Shown in pieces: positions 1 through 8,743 of a stretch of 64,000 nucleotides of DNA (within the stretch, counting starts at the first letter, position 1; each line of letters begins with the position of its first letter). The DNA comes from Aequorivita vitellina (GTDB lineage Bacteria; Bacteroidota; Bacteroidia; Flavobacteriales; Flavobacteriaceae). The notes under the pieces are model-generated. The model saw nothing but the letters and a program-made list of their open reading frames with translations. It was not told the origin of the DNA and did not search any database. Position numbers and translations under genes: made by a program. The stretch is taken from the NCBI RefSeq assembly GCF_022008365.1, contig NZ_JAIRBA010000002.1:1-64000 (forward strand). The letters are read 5' to 3'.

Positions 1-979
1 ATTTTTCTGATGCAATAACAATTCTTCCATTAATATCCATAATGGAAACGGAATCGAAATTATTGGTTTCAGATTGAATAATCAGTTTGTCTTGAGCGGG
101 ATTTGGATAAATAACCAATTCAGCCAAACTATTCTCATTTACTGACAATATTTGACTGGAGAAATAGGAAATAAAGCCAGCAAAGGTTTCATATTGGAAA
201 TAGTCTATTCCGTCGTTTCCTGTATATAAAGTACAGCCCAAAGGCGGATTGCGATACATTAGGTCATATAATACATAACCAACGGATCCGGGCGGGCAAT
301 TACTTTCATCCTGTTGATAGTTTTGTGCTTGCAACTTAAAATCATAATCCTCCCCATTTCCCAAAATAAAATCTCCACTTATTAAAGCACAGCCTTCAAT
401 CCCCGTATATGTAAAATCTGGGTTTATGGTAAATTGTGGAGGATTGGGGCCTGGATAAAAAACCGGATCGCCAAGATCTACTTCAGTCATATATAAATAC
501 CAAGTTTGAAATAACCTTGTATCTGGCACTGGAGCTGGCTCTGTGCTAAAATATGCCCAATTGTAGTCAGGATCCCTCAGTGATAGGTATTTATAACCGT
601 TTCTTTCATTGTAATAATAGGTGAAGGTTTTAGATTCGAGATTTTGGGTGGTTAAAATCTCATAAAAATAAAGGTCTTCGTAATAACAATTTGGCTCCAC
701 ACAATCGTTTAACGTGACGCCGTAAGAATGAAGCGTTAATGAATTACCATTAAAATTTGCTCCAGCATTCAGCACATTTGAAATACCTTCAGCTTCTAAA
801 ACATAACTGTTTGGAAGATCGTAAAAGGCCACAGTTGGGGTTTCTCCATTTGGGGTGAAAAAAAGATCATTTGTTTCAATAAATTTTAAATTGAAAGTCT
901 CGTTCAGCAATCCTGCTGGCTGAGCAAAAGAAGTCAGGATCGAAAAACAGATGGCGAAAAGAAGTATAAGTTTTTTCAT
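1..979 (-). CDS. T9SS-sorted secreted protein (3' end outside window)
   Basis: This gene starts at the ATG at 979 and runs off the left edge of the window, so about 326 codons are visible and the C-terminus is missing. The N-terminus (MKKLILLFAICFSILTSFAQ) is a signal peptide. The middle is rich in Tyr, Asn and Gly and matches no family I recognise. Near residue 290 it shows LVIYPNPAQDKLIIQS, the start of a T9SS type A sorting domain, followed by IMDINGRIVIAS. The protein is therefore probably exported to the periplasm by Sec and then secreted across the outer membrane by T9SS. The sorting domain is probably cut about 35 residues short of its end. The function of the cargo is unknown. Confidence 0.85.
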   Translation of the reverse strand, partial: MKKLILLFAICFSILTSFAQPAGLLNETFNLKFIETNDLFFTPNGETPTVAFYDLPNSYVLEAEGISNVLNAGANFNGNSLTLHSYGVTLNDCVEPNCYYEDLYFYEILTTQNLESKTFTYYYNERNGYKYLSLRDPDYNWAYFSTEPAPVPDTRLFQTWYLYMTEVDLGDPVFYPGPNPPQFTINPDFTYTGIEGCALISGDFILGNGEDYDFKLQAQNYQQDESNCPPGSVGYVLYDLMYRNPPLGCTLYTGNDGIDYFQYETFAGFISYFSSQILSVNENSLAELVIYPNPAQDKLIIQSETNNFDSVSIMDINGRIVIASEK

Positions 980-1019
980 AACTGAAAGATTAGTAATTAA
1001 ATATACTAAAATTTCAGCT

Positions 1020-2360
1020 TTAATCTTTAAGTGTCTTACGAATTTCCCGATTTAAAAAATAACCTGTTACAAGGGTTGAAAGTACATCTGCGGCAGGAAA
1101 GGAAATCCAAACTCCGAGCTCTCCAAAGTAATGTGGCAGTATAAAAATTAATGGAATAAAGAAGAATCCTTGTCGCGTTAAAGTAAGTAGTAAAGCAGGA
1201 ACAGCTTTTCCAATGGCCTGAAAATACGCCGAGCCAATCAACTGAATTGCAATAACGGGCGTTGCTGCAAAAACCCATCGCATATAATACGGTGTTTTAG
1301 AAAGTATGTTGGGATCATTTGTAAACACTGAAACAATTGCTTCGGGAAAAATCATTATTACGGTAAAAATGACGAGTCCCAAACCACCCGCATACAGGAT
1401 TGCCTTGTTGATACTTTCGCGAACCCGCTGAAATTTATGTGCACCATAATTATAACCTGCAATTGGTAAAAATCCTTGCGTAACCCCTAAAACAGGGAAG
1501 AGTGCAAACATCAACATTCTGGCGATGATGCCGTAAGATGCGACCGAAGACTCGCCCCCTATATCGAATAAAATATTGTTCATTAAAAGATAGGTGACGC
1601 TTACAACGGCCTGTCTGGCTAAGGTTACAAAACCTAGTGCCGACATTTCTTTTAAAATAGAAAAATCTAATCCAAAGTGGGGTAGACTAATTTGCAATTC
1701 AGATTTATCGCTTAAAAAGAACCAAAGTACATATAGAAAACACAAACCATACGAAATGGTTGTAGCCCAAGCGGCACCTGCCATTCCCATATCTAATTGA
1801 TAAATTAAAATATAGTCTAAAAGTAGATTCCCAACGGAGGGGATTATCATGGCAATCATGGCGAACTTGGGTTTACCTTCGGCGCGAATTACGTTGTTTC
1901 CCATCATACAAAGCGCCAAAAGTGGCACCCCGTAAAGTACAATACGGTAATAGATTTTTGCAGGTTCAAAAATATCACCCTTACCACCGAATGCGGGAAT
2001 AAGTTCGTTTATAAAAATTAAACCAAAAACCACCATTGCCGTAGTAAGCAACAGTGTTAATGTAATTTGATTGCCAAAAGTTTTTAGCGCACGCGCTTTG
2101 TTGTTGGCTCCTAAAGCACGCGAAATAATTGAAGAACCGCCAATACCAATTGCCATCCCAAGTGCAGCAATAAAGAAAGAAACTGGTAAAACAACATTAA
2201 TTGCAGCAATGGCAATAGAGCCAATCCAGTTGCCCACAAAAATAGTATCCACCAATATATTTAGCGACATCACCAAAATACCGATGGAAGCTGGAACGGC
2301 TTGTTTAATTAATAAACTTCCAATGGAATCGGTTCCTAAAGCGGCGGATTTATTGTTCAT
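1020..2360 (-). CDS. MATE family efflux transporter
   Basis: This 446-residue integral membrane protein belongs to the multidrug and toxin extrusion family, which exports drugs or metabolites in exchange for Na+ or H+. It has the usual length and the two-repeat layout: one MatE half starts at the N-terminus (LLIKQAVPASIGILVMSLN, then the VDTIFVGNWIG motif) and a second starts near residue 238 (SALGFVTLARQAVVSVTYL). About twelve hydrophobic segments are visible. It stands alone, 40 bp from the start of the upstream-edge T9SS gene on the same strand, and 76 bp from hemH. The substrate cannot be told from sequence. A relation to heme or porphyrin export would be speculation based only on position. 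Confidence 0.93.
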   Translation of the reverse strand: MNNKSAALGTDSIGSLLIKQAVPASIGILVMSLNILVDTIFVGNWIGSIAIAAINVVLPVSFFIAALGMAIGIGGSSIISRALGANNKARALKTFGNQITLTLLLTTAMVVFGLIFINELIPAFGGKGDIFEPAKIYYRIVLYGVPLLALCMMGNNVIRAEGKPKFAMIAMIIPSVGNLLLDYILIYQLDMGMAGAAWATTISYGLCFLYVLWFFLSDKSELQISLPHFGLDFSILKEMSALGFVTLARQAVVSVTYLLMNNILFDIGGESSVASYGIIARMLMFALFPVLGVTQGFLPIAGYNYGAHKFQRVRESINKAILYAGGLGLVIFTVIMIFPEAIVSVFTNDPNILSKTPYYMRWVFAATPVIAIQLIGSAYFQAIGKAVPALLLTLTRQGFFFIPLIFILPHYFGELGVWISFPAADVLSTLVTGYFLNREIRKTLKD

Positions 2361-2436
2361 TGTTTATTATTATTTTCTATTTCTTACAAATTGAATTTTA
2401 GCTTAATAAAAAATAACAATAGTTAATATAGAATAA

Positions 2437-3474
2437 TTAAGCGATTGCTGTTTTTACATCGACGATGCGCCATTGATCTATCCATCCTGTCAAAACTTCG
2501 GCCCAGTCATCGCGGTCGTTTAAGCATGGAATAACTGTAAATTCTTTTCCGCCAGCTTCGTGGAATATTTCTTCTCCTTCCATTGCAATTTCTTCCAAAG
2601 TTTCTAAACAGTCGCTTACAAATGCGGGTGTAACGATTGCCATTTTTTTAGTTCCTTCCAATCCTAAACGCTCAATGGTTCTGTCTGTTGGGGGTTTTAA
2701 CCACGGATCGAAACCCAAACGCGATTGAAACGCATTGGAGTAGGTGCCGGGTTTCAAATTCAGTTTGTCGGCAACTAAAGCAGTGGTTTTAAAACATTGA
2801 TGGCGATAGCAAAATTGGTGTGCTGGCGATTCTGTTACACAACAGCTACCGTCAATTTTACAATGACTTTTTGTTATGTCTCGCTTGTAAATATGTCTTT
2901 CTGGAACGCCGTGATAGCTGAACAAAAGATGTTCGTAGTCTAAACCTTCCAGTTTTTCGGCTATACTTCTTGACAGTACTTCAATGTACTCCGGCTTGTT
3001 GTAAAATGCAGGAAGTGATGTAATTTCTAATTGTGGAAAATACTTCTTTTTAAGCTCTTCAACTTTCACATCAATAGTTTCGGTAGTTGCCATTGCAAAC
3101 TGTGGATAAAGTGGAATAGTCAAAACTTCATCTACGCCTTGATCCACTAATTCCTGTAATCCTTTTTTTAGCGTCATACTGCCGTAACGCATTGCTAATG
3201 CTACCGGAATAGTGGTTTTATCTTGAATTTTTTTCTGTAGTCTTTCAGAAAGGACAATAAGCGGCGAGCCCTCGTCCCACCAAATTTTCTGATACGCTTC
3301 AGCAGATTTTTTAGGGCGTGTATTTAAAATAATGCCTCGAACAATAAATGAACGCAACCAAAACGGCACGTCGATTACCCGAGGGTCCATCAAAAACTCA
3401 TCGAGGTATTTTTTAACATCTTTGGGGTCGGTGCTGTCTGGCGAACCGAGATTTACAAGGAGGACTCCTTTCAT
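2437..3474 (-). CDS. hemH: Ferrochelatase HemH
   Basis: Ferrochelatase inserts Fe2+ into protoporphyrin IX, the last step of heme synthesis, at the inner face of the cytoplasmic membrane. The 345 residues fit the family length. Visible motifs are the N-terminal GVLLVNLGSPDS, the metal-binding histidine in LLFSYHGVPERH, the porphyrin-site SNAFQSRLGFDPWLKP stretch, and the catalytic acidic segment VTPAFVSDCLETLEEI. The gene has its own promoter candidate just upstream and is separated from the main heme operon by the AraC regulator gene, on the opposite strand to hemA. Together with the hemA-hemB cluster this gives a protoporphyrin-dependent heme route; no protoporphyrinogen oxidase gene is seen in the window. 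Confidence 0.97.
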   Translation of the reverse strand: MKGVLLVNLGSPDSTDPKDVKKYLDEFLMDPRVIDVPFWLRSFIVRGIILNTRPKKSAEAYQKIWWDEGSPLIVLSERLQKKIQDKTTIPVALAMRYGSMTLKKGLQELVDQGVDEVLTIPLYPQFAMATTETIDVKVEELKKKYFPQLEITSLPAFYNKPEYIEVLSRSIAEKLEGLDYEHLLFSYHGVPERHIYKRDITKSHCKIDGSCCVTESPAHQFCYRHQCFKTTALVADKLNLKPGTYSNAFQSRLGFDPWLKPPTDRTIERLGLEGTKKMAIVTPAFVSDCLETLEEIAMEGEEIFHEAGGKEFTVIPCLNDRDDWAEVLTGWIDQWRIVDVKTAIA

Positions 3475-3491
3475 AGCAGAAAAATTTTTCG

Positions 3492-3522
3492 CAAAAATAC
3501 TCTTTTAAAATACAATGCTCAA
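3492..3522 (-). promoter_or_regulatory. Promoter candidate for hemH
   Basis: On the minus strand a TTG (3520-3522) is followed after 20 bases by TATTTTTG (3492-3499), matching the Bacteroidetes pattern TTG-N17-23-TAnnTTTG. The box ends 17 bases before the hemH ATG, so the leader would be about ten bases long. Confidence 0.6.
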
Positions 3523-3562
3523 AAAGCGTGGTATTTAATAACAATGGAGCTATTTTGTTTAT

Positions 3563-4453
3563 TTATGTATTCAGCCCCATCAAAAACTTCTTGGGTGTGG
3601 TGCCAAATTTCTTTTTAAAAGCAGCAATAAAATGACTGGCGGCGCTGTAACCCACTTTCAATCCTACCTCGTTCACGTTATGCGAACCTGTTGCTAAAAG
3701 TTGGCGGGCTACCTCCATTTTATAATCAAATAAAAAACTGAAAACCGAATCGCCATAAATTTGCTTAAAACCTTCCTTTAACTTGTTTAGCGGCAAGTTT
3801 ATTTCGTCTGCCAATTGCTGTAAAGTGGGTGGTTCGGTCATTCGGTTAATCATAATTTGCTTCGCCCTTTTTATTTTTGAAACATTGTCTTCATCTGCTA
3901 AAAACGGACATTGTTCCACATCGACATCTGAAGGTCTATTAAAATAAAGACTTAGCAATTCGTATGCTTTCGCCTTAAAATAAAGGGGTTTTATAGTGGG
4001 ATGCAAATTGTAATTCATCAATTGGTTCAACACAATTGCCATTGATGGCGAAATACGCGCGTCTTTATAATATTTGCGATCTTTATTTTCTTCACTTAAA
4101 AAGGTTATATAATTAGCTTCAGTAGAAAAAAGACTGTGAAACTTATTAATAGGAAGCAAAACCGAAAGTACCCACGAATTGGGGTTTAACGACAAATCTA
4201 GTGGCAAATCGCGCTGTGGATTATAAAGTAATAACGAATTTCCTTCCTGAATTGGTAGCTTGTAATTTCCTTCATTAAAAACAAAAGAAGCCGATCCTTT
4301 TATACAAAAGTGAAACTGAATAAAATTAGAGCTCACCTCCCGCTTAAAAGTTTGATTTTCATTGCTTTCGTTATTGAATTTTAAAATGAAAAACCCTGAT
4401 TCTATTGTTGTTTCTTTATAAAAACCTTGAGCGACATTTTTTTGTAATTCCAT
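3563..4453 (-). CDS. AraC family transcriptional regulator
   Basis: This 296-residue DNA-binding regulator has a C-terminal AraC/XylS double helix-turn-helix domain at about residues 195-296. The first helix-turn-helix reads LQQLADEINLPLNKLKEGF. The second is the family signature VGYSAASHFIAAFKKKFG, followed by TTPKKF. The N-terminal 190 residues look like a small-molecule or dimerisation domain but show no metal- or heme-binding motif I can name. It is transcribed divergently from hemA with a 300-bp shared control region and lies next to hemH. Control of heme synthesis is therefore a reasonable inference, but nothing in the protein proves it. A palindrome lies in its own leader and might be an operator. 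Confidence 0.92.
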   Translation of the reverse strand: MELQKNVAQGFYKETTIESGFFILKFNNESNENQTFKREVSSNFIQFHFCIKGSASFVFNEGNYKLPIQEGNSLLLYNPQRDLPLDLSLNPNSWVLSVLLPINKFHSLFSTEANYITFLSEENKDRKYYKDARISPSMAIVLNQLMNYNLHPTIKPLYFKAKAYELLSLYFNRPSDVDVEQCPFLADEDNVSKIKRAKQIMINRMTEPPTLQQLADEINLPLNKLKEGFKQIYGDSVFSFLFDYKMEVARQLLATGSHNVNEVGLKVGYSAASHFIAAFKKKFGTTPKKFLMGLNT

Positions 4454-4473
4454 ATCGTTTTTAAAATAATTCT

Positions 4474-4492
4474 ATTTAGAATTGTTCTAAAT
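4474..4492. promoter_or_regulatory. Perfect palindrome in the AraC-gene leader
   Basis: ATTTAGAA (4474-4481) and TTCTAAAT (4485-4492) form a perfect inverted repeat with a 3-base spacer. It lies 21 bases upstream of the regulator ATG and downstream of its -7 box candidate. It could be an operator for autoregulation or a site for another dimeric regulator. Confidence 0.45.
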
Positions 4493-4532
4493 AAAAAACT
4501 GTTGAACTTGGTTGGAAACCGCGAATTTAGGG

Positions 4533-4540
4533 CAAAAGTA
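4533..4540 (-). promoter_or_regulatory. -7 box candidate for the AraC-type gene
   Basis: The minus strand reads TACTTTTG, a full match to TAnnTTTG. No TTG is seen at the expected -33 distance. Transcription from here would give a leader of about 75 bases that contains the palindrome. Confidence 0.45.
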
Positions 4541-4624
4541 TGATAAAAGTCATTTTTTAGTTATTTTTAACAGACATCGACATAAAAGATACCGCTGGCG
4601 TTACTTTTTAAAAAACAATGCACT

Positions 4625-4632
4625 TACATTTG
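4625..4632 (+). promoter_or_regulatory. -7 box candidate for the hem operon
   Basis: TACATTTG matches TAnnTTTG fully; a -33 TTG is not seen at the usual spacing. A start just downstream would give a leader of about 115 bases before hemA, containing the hairpin described at 4678-4709. Confidence 0.45.
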
Positions 4633-4677
4633 CTTTGTTTTTATATGAAATGTCCAACTACAAAATTTAAGTTAACC

Positions 4678-4709
4678 AAAAGAAATGCTTTGGACGTTGC
4701 ATTTCTTTT
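4678..4709 (+). promoter_or_regulatory. Hairpin in the hemA leader
   Basis: AAAAGAAATGC (4678-4688) and GCATTTCTTTT (4699-4709) form a perfect 11-bp stem with a 10-base loop, 44 bases before the hemA ATG. The 3' arm ends in TTTT, so it could act as a weak attenuator, an RNA-stability element or, in DNA form, a binding site. Confidence 0.5.
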
Positions 4710-4753
4710 CAGCCGGAGTCTTAGCATTCCAATTTCTCAAATATAATCTGTGA

Positions 4754-6016
4754 ATGAAAACTAATTTGAAGACTTATTCTGGGGAAGGCCTCGAAGGTAA
4801 TTTTTATGCCATTGGCCTTAACTACAAAAAAGCAGATGCCGAAATTCGTGGCCATTTTAGCATTGACGATATTGCGAAAGAAAAAATATTGGTGCAGGCC
4901 AAAGCAGATGGAATTCCTTCTCTTACCGTAATTTCTACCTGTAACCGCACCGAACTTTACGGGTTTGCCCAGCACCCATACCAACTTATAAAATTACTTT
5001 GCGAGCACACCAACGGTACTGTTGAAGCGTTTGAAAAAGTAGCGTATATTTATAAAAATCGCGATGCCGTTTCGCACCTCTTCACGGTAGGAACCGGCCT
5101 TGACAGCCAAATATTGGGCGATTTTGAAATCATTAGCCAATTGCGCAATGCTTTCCGTGAGTCGAAAAAACACGAGATGATTAATCCGTTTATGGAACGA
5201 CTTGCCAATGCGGTTATTCAGGCTAGTAAACGTATAAAAAATGAAACTGGAATTTCTTCTGGTGCTACTTCCGTCAGTTTTGCGGCAGTGCAATATATTA
5301 TGTCGCATGTGCCACACATTTCTGAAAAAAACATTTTGCTTTTCGGAACTGGGAAAATTGGTAGAAATACCTGCGAAAACTTAATAAAACACACCAAAAA
5401 CGATCATATAACTCTTATTAATCGCACAAAGGAAAAAGCTGAAAAAGTTGCGGGAAAATTCAATTTAGTAGTTAAAGATTACGCCGATATTCAGAGTGAA
5501 ATTGCCCAAGCCGATGTGCTTATTGTGGCTACTGGCGCACAGTTACCCACCATTTCGCAGGAACTTTTGTATCTAAAAAGACCGTTACTTATTTTAGATC
5601 TTTCTATTCCCAAAAATGTTTCAGACGATGTGTTAGAAAATGAATTTGTGACCTTGGTGCACATGGACGAACTTTCAGCATTAACCGATCATACTTTGGA
5701 GCAACGCGCGGCACAACTTCCGCTTGCGAAAAGAATTATAGCTGAAATTGAAAAAGATTTTAACAAGTGGGCAGATCACAGAAAATATGCGCCGACCATA
5801 AATGCTTTAAAAAATAAACTGGTTGAAATTAAAGCGGGTGAAATAGACTATCAGCGCAAAAAAATTGACGGTTTTAACGAAGAGCAAGCCCAGATTATCA
5901 GTGACCGACTTATTCAAAAAATTACTACTCATTTCGCCAACCACTTAAAAGGTGAAGAAGGTTCCGCCGAAAGTATAGAACTTATACGAAGAGTTTTCCA
6001 ACTTGAAACTGCCTAA
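4754..6016 (+). CDS. hemA: Glutamyl-tRNA reductase HemA
   Basis: HemA reduces glutamyl-tRNA(Glu) to glutamate-1-semialdehyde with NADPH, the committed step of the C5 route to tetrapyrroles. The protein has 420 residues, the usual length. The N-terminal catalytic domain shows GLNYKKADAEIRGHFSI and STCNRTELYG with the catalytic Cys near residue 63. The NADPH-binding domain has ILLFGTGKIGRNTCENL near residue 191. The C-terminal part is the helical dimerisation domain. It is the first gene of the heme operon; hemC begins two bases after its stop codon. No hemL (the next enzyme) is in this window, so that gene must lie elsewhere. Confidence 0.97.
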   Translation: MKTNLKTYSGEGLEGNFYAIGLNYKKADAEIRGHFSIDDIAKEKILVQAKADGIPSLTVISTCNRTELYGFAQHPYQLIKLLCEHTNGTVEAFEKVAYIYKNRDAVSHLFTVGTGLDSQILGDFEIISQLRNAFRESKKHEMINPFMERLANAVIQASKRIKNETGISSGATSVSFAAVQYIMSHVPHISEKNILLFGTGKIGRNTCENLIKHTKNDHITLINRTKEKAEKVAGKFNLVVKDYADIQSEIAQADVLIVATGAQLPTISQELLYLKRPLLILDLSIPKNVSDDVLENEFVTLVHMDELSALTDHTLEQRAAQLPLAKRIIAEIEKDFNKWADHRKYAPTINALKNKLVEIKAGEIDYQRKKIDGFNEEQAQIISDRLIQKITTHFANHLKGEEGSAESIELIRRVFQLETA

Positions 6017-6018
6017 TC

Positions 6019-6960
6019 TTGAAAAAAACAATCCGAATTGGTACCCGCGACAGTGAACTTGCACTTTGGCAAGCCAATACTGTACAAGCTAAACTAGAAA
6101 GTTTAGGTTATAGCACACAACTCGTTCCCGTAAAATCTGTTGGCGATCTTGTACTAGACAAGCCACTTTATGAAATGGGCATCACTGGTATTTTTACCAA
6201 AACCTTAGATGTTGCTATGATAAATGGCACCGTAGATATTGCTGTGCACAGCATGAAAGATGTACCCACCCAATTGCCCAACGGCATTGTGCAAACAGCC
6301 GTTTTGGAACGCGCAACTTCGCACGATGTTTTGGTGAGAAACCACGAAATTGATTTTGAAAAACCAAGCGTAATTGCCACCGGAAGTTTAAGGCGTCAAG
6401 CGCAGTGGCTTAACAGATATCCAAACCATCAAGTTGTAGATTTACGCGGAAACGTTAACACCCGTCTTCAAAAGTTAAAAGACAATAAATGGGAAGGTGC
6501 AATTTTTGCGAAAGCCGGATTGGAACGCTTAGGATTTATTAAAGGCGAACAAGTAAAAAGTCCTGCTTTTGAAGGAAAAGCAGATGTTTTAGATTGGATG
6601 CTTCCCGCGCCAGCTCAAGGCGCAATGGTAATTGTGGCTTTAGAAAACGATGATTTTTGTAAAGAAGCAACTTCAAAGTTGAACAATGCTGCTTCCGAAA
6701 TTTGTACGCATATTGAACGTGAGTTTTTACGAAAATTGGAAGGCGGTTGTTCAGCTCCTATTGGCGCTTTCGCAGAAATAATTGGCGATGAGGTGCTCTT
6801 TAAAGGATGTCTTTTCTCCTTAGATGGCAAGACAAAACTAGAAATTGAAAGGAAAGTTTTAACATCGAAATACAAAGGTTTTGGAAAGGATTGTGCTACT
6901 TTTATTCTAAATAATGGTGGAACTAAACTCATGCTTTCCATAAAAGAACAAATGAAATGA
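6019..6960 (+). CDS. hemC: Porphobilinogen deaminase HemC
   Basis: HemC (hydroxymethylbilane synthase) joins four porphobilinogen molecules into the linear tetrapyrrole hydroxymethylbilane in the cytoplasm. The 313 residues include the N-terminal RIGTRDSELALWQA, the ATGSLRRQAQWL segment, the basic DLRGNVNTRL loop, and the cofactor-binding Cys244 in KLEGGCSAPIGAF that carries the dipyrromethane. The start is TTG, two bases after the hemA stop; the N-terminal motif begins within five residues of it, so no other start fits. It overlaps the next gene by four bases (ATGA), pointing to coupled translation with trkH. Confidence 0.97.
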   Translation: MKKTIRIGTRDSELALWQANTVQAKLESLGYSTQLVPVKSVGDLVLDKPLYEMGITGIFTKTLDVAMINGTVDIAVHSMKDVPTQLPNGIVQTAVLERATSHDVLVRNHEIDFEKPSVIATGSLRRQAQWLNRYPNHQVVDLRGNVNTRLQKLKDNKWEGAIFAKAGLERLGFIKGEQVKSPAFEGKADVLDWMLPAPAQGAMVIVALENDDFCKEATSKLNNAASEICTHIEREFLRKLEGGCSAPIGAFAEIIGDEVLFKGCLFSLDGKTKLEIERKVLTSKYKGFGKDCATFILNNGGTKLMLSIKEQMK

Positions 6961-8711
6961 GCCTTTGGAAAAAAACGAGTCTGACGAACATCGTCGTTTG
7001 GTTTTTGGACCTTGGCTTGTTGGCTTTTTTAATTTTCGACTTTGGTTTTGAAAACTTTCAAGATTTTAGAAAATACAAACTCATTGTCCTACCCAGTTTA
7101 TTGTTGGCGCTTATTGCTTTTAACTCCTACAAATATTACAAATACAGAAAAGATTCCGAAGTAAACCGAAGCAGTAGAATTAGCCTATTAATTCTTTTGT
7201 TGCTAATTGTGCTGGAAATAATAATGATTTCGGCTAATTACGAAACATCACTCGTTGAAACATTCTTTAACGCGCGTTACGTTATAGAATACGGGTTGCT
7301 GTTTTACTTCTTTATTCGGCTTACCTTACTGCTTCGAAGAGTTTACAGTATGTATTTTAACCCTGCCATTCTTTTTGTTGGCAGTTTTGCAATTATAGCC
7401 TTAGCTGGCACTTTTTTGCTAATGCTTCCAAGTGCCACTACGCACGGAATTACTTTTACCGATGCACTTTTTACGGCAACTAGCGCTACTGCAGTTACGG
7501 GCCTAATTGTACTTGATACTGCCAAAGATTTTACACCTTTCGGGCAATCAATAATTATGGTGCTTTTTCAAATTGGTGGCTTGGGAATGCTAACTTTCAC
7601 TTCGTTCTTTGCTTATTTTTTTAAAAGTGGTGCTTCGTTTAAAGAAAGCCTGTATATGAAAGATATTTTAGGCCACGACAAATTGAACAGCGTCATGCGA
7701 ACCGTGATGCAGATTGTGGTGTTTTCATTGATTTTGGAAGGCATCGGCGCCTTCTTAATTTATCAATCTCTGTCTCATATAGATTCCTATAGTAGCAGAG
7801 GATTTTTTGCAGTTTTTCACGCTATTTCGGCATATTGTAACGCAGGGTTTTCACTAGCTTCAGATGGGTTAATGGACACGGGACTTCGTTTTAACTACTA
7901 CATGCAGTGGGTGCTAATGGGGCTTATAATTTTTGGTGGACTTGGGTATCATATTGCTTACAACGTGATTCAATATTTTAAAAAATTTGTAACCAATATT
8001 TTCAGTAAAAGAGACGACCGTTTATTTATTTCGCGGGTTATTAATCTAAATACTAAAATTGTTCTTTACACAACATTAATTCTAATTGTTGCCGGAACAA
8101 CCTTCTTTCTATTTTCGGAACAACAAACTAATCTTTTACCACATACAACGGCATTCGGAAAATTTACCACCGCTATGTTTTCTTCGGTAACATCACGTAC
8201 CGCTGGTTTTAGCACGGTAGATATGACTAATTTTACCATTCCAGGCGTATTGTTTATGATTTTTTTAATGTGGATTGGAGCATCGCCAGCGTCAACCGGG
8301 GGTGGTATTAAAACCTCTACATTTGCACTGGCTACCTTAAATATTTTCGCCATCGCGCGCGATAAAAAATACATAGAAATAGGAACTCGCAGAATTGCTG
8401 TTGAAGCAGTACATCGCGCGTTTGCCATTATTTCCATCTCTTTGGGAAGCATAGGGATGGGTGTACTATTATTGCTTATTTTTAACCCTGAATTTTCGCT
8501 GCTACAGATTGCTTTTGAAGTGTTTTCTGCCTTTTCAACCGTAGGGCTTTCTATGGGAATCACTTCCCAACTTTCTGAATACAGCAAATACGTTGTTATA
8601 TTTTTAATGTTTTTTGGAAGAATTGGCTTGCTTAACTTAATGATTGGTTTGTTAAAAAGTGTAGCAAAAACCGATTATACCTATCCCGAAGAAAACATTT
8701 TAATAAACTAA
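6957..8711 (+). CDS. trkH: TrkH/KtrB-type potassium uptake channel subunit
   Basis: This 584-residue membrane protein forms the K+-conducting pore of a Trk/Ktr uptake system. The four pore loops of the family are visible: TATSATAVTGLIVLD, SAYCNAGFSLASDG, TSRTAGFSTVDM and SAFSTVGLSMG. The N-terminus carries extra hydrophobic segments ahead of the first pore repeat. Its start codon overlaps the hemC stop, and the regulatory subunit gene trkA follows after 32 bases. Placing K+ uptake in the middle of a heme operon is not what the pathway would predict; co-transcription is inferred from the tight spacing. Confidence 0.94.
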   Translation: MSLWKKTSLTNIVVWFLDLGLLAFLIFDFGFENFQDFRKYKLIVLPSLLLALIAFNSYKYYKYRKDSEVNRSSRISLLILLLLIVLEIIMISANYETSLVETFFNARYVIEYGLLFYFFIRLTLLLRRVYSMYFNPAILFVGSFAIIALAGTFLLMLPSATTHGITFTDALFTATSATAVTGLIVLDTAKDFTPFGQSIIMVLFQIGGLGMLTFTSFFAYFFKSGASFKESLYMKDILGHDKLNSVMRTVMQIVVFSLILEGIGAFLIYQSLSHIDSYSSRGFFAVFHAISAYCNAGFSLASDGLMDTGLRFNYYMQWVLMGLIIFGGLGYHIAYNVIQYFKKFVTNIFSKRDDRLFISRVINLNTKIVLYTTLILIVAGTTFFLFSEQQTNLLPHTTAFGKFTTAMFSSVTSRTAGFSTVDMTNFTIPGVLFMIFLMWIGASPASTGGGIKTSTFALATLNIFAIARDKKYIEIGTRRIAVEAVHRAFAIISISLGSIGMGVLLLLIFNPEFSLLQIAFEVFSAFSTVGLSMGITSQLSEYSKYVVIFLMFFGRIGLLNLMIGLLKSVAKTDYTYPEENILIN

Positions 8712-8743
8712 ATTCAACGAATTTTTTATAAAAAAGAATCAAT

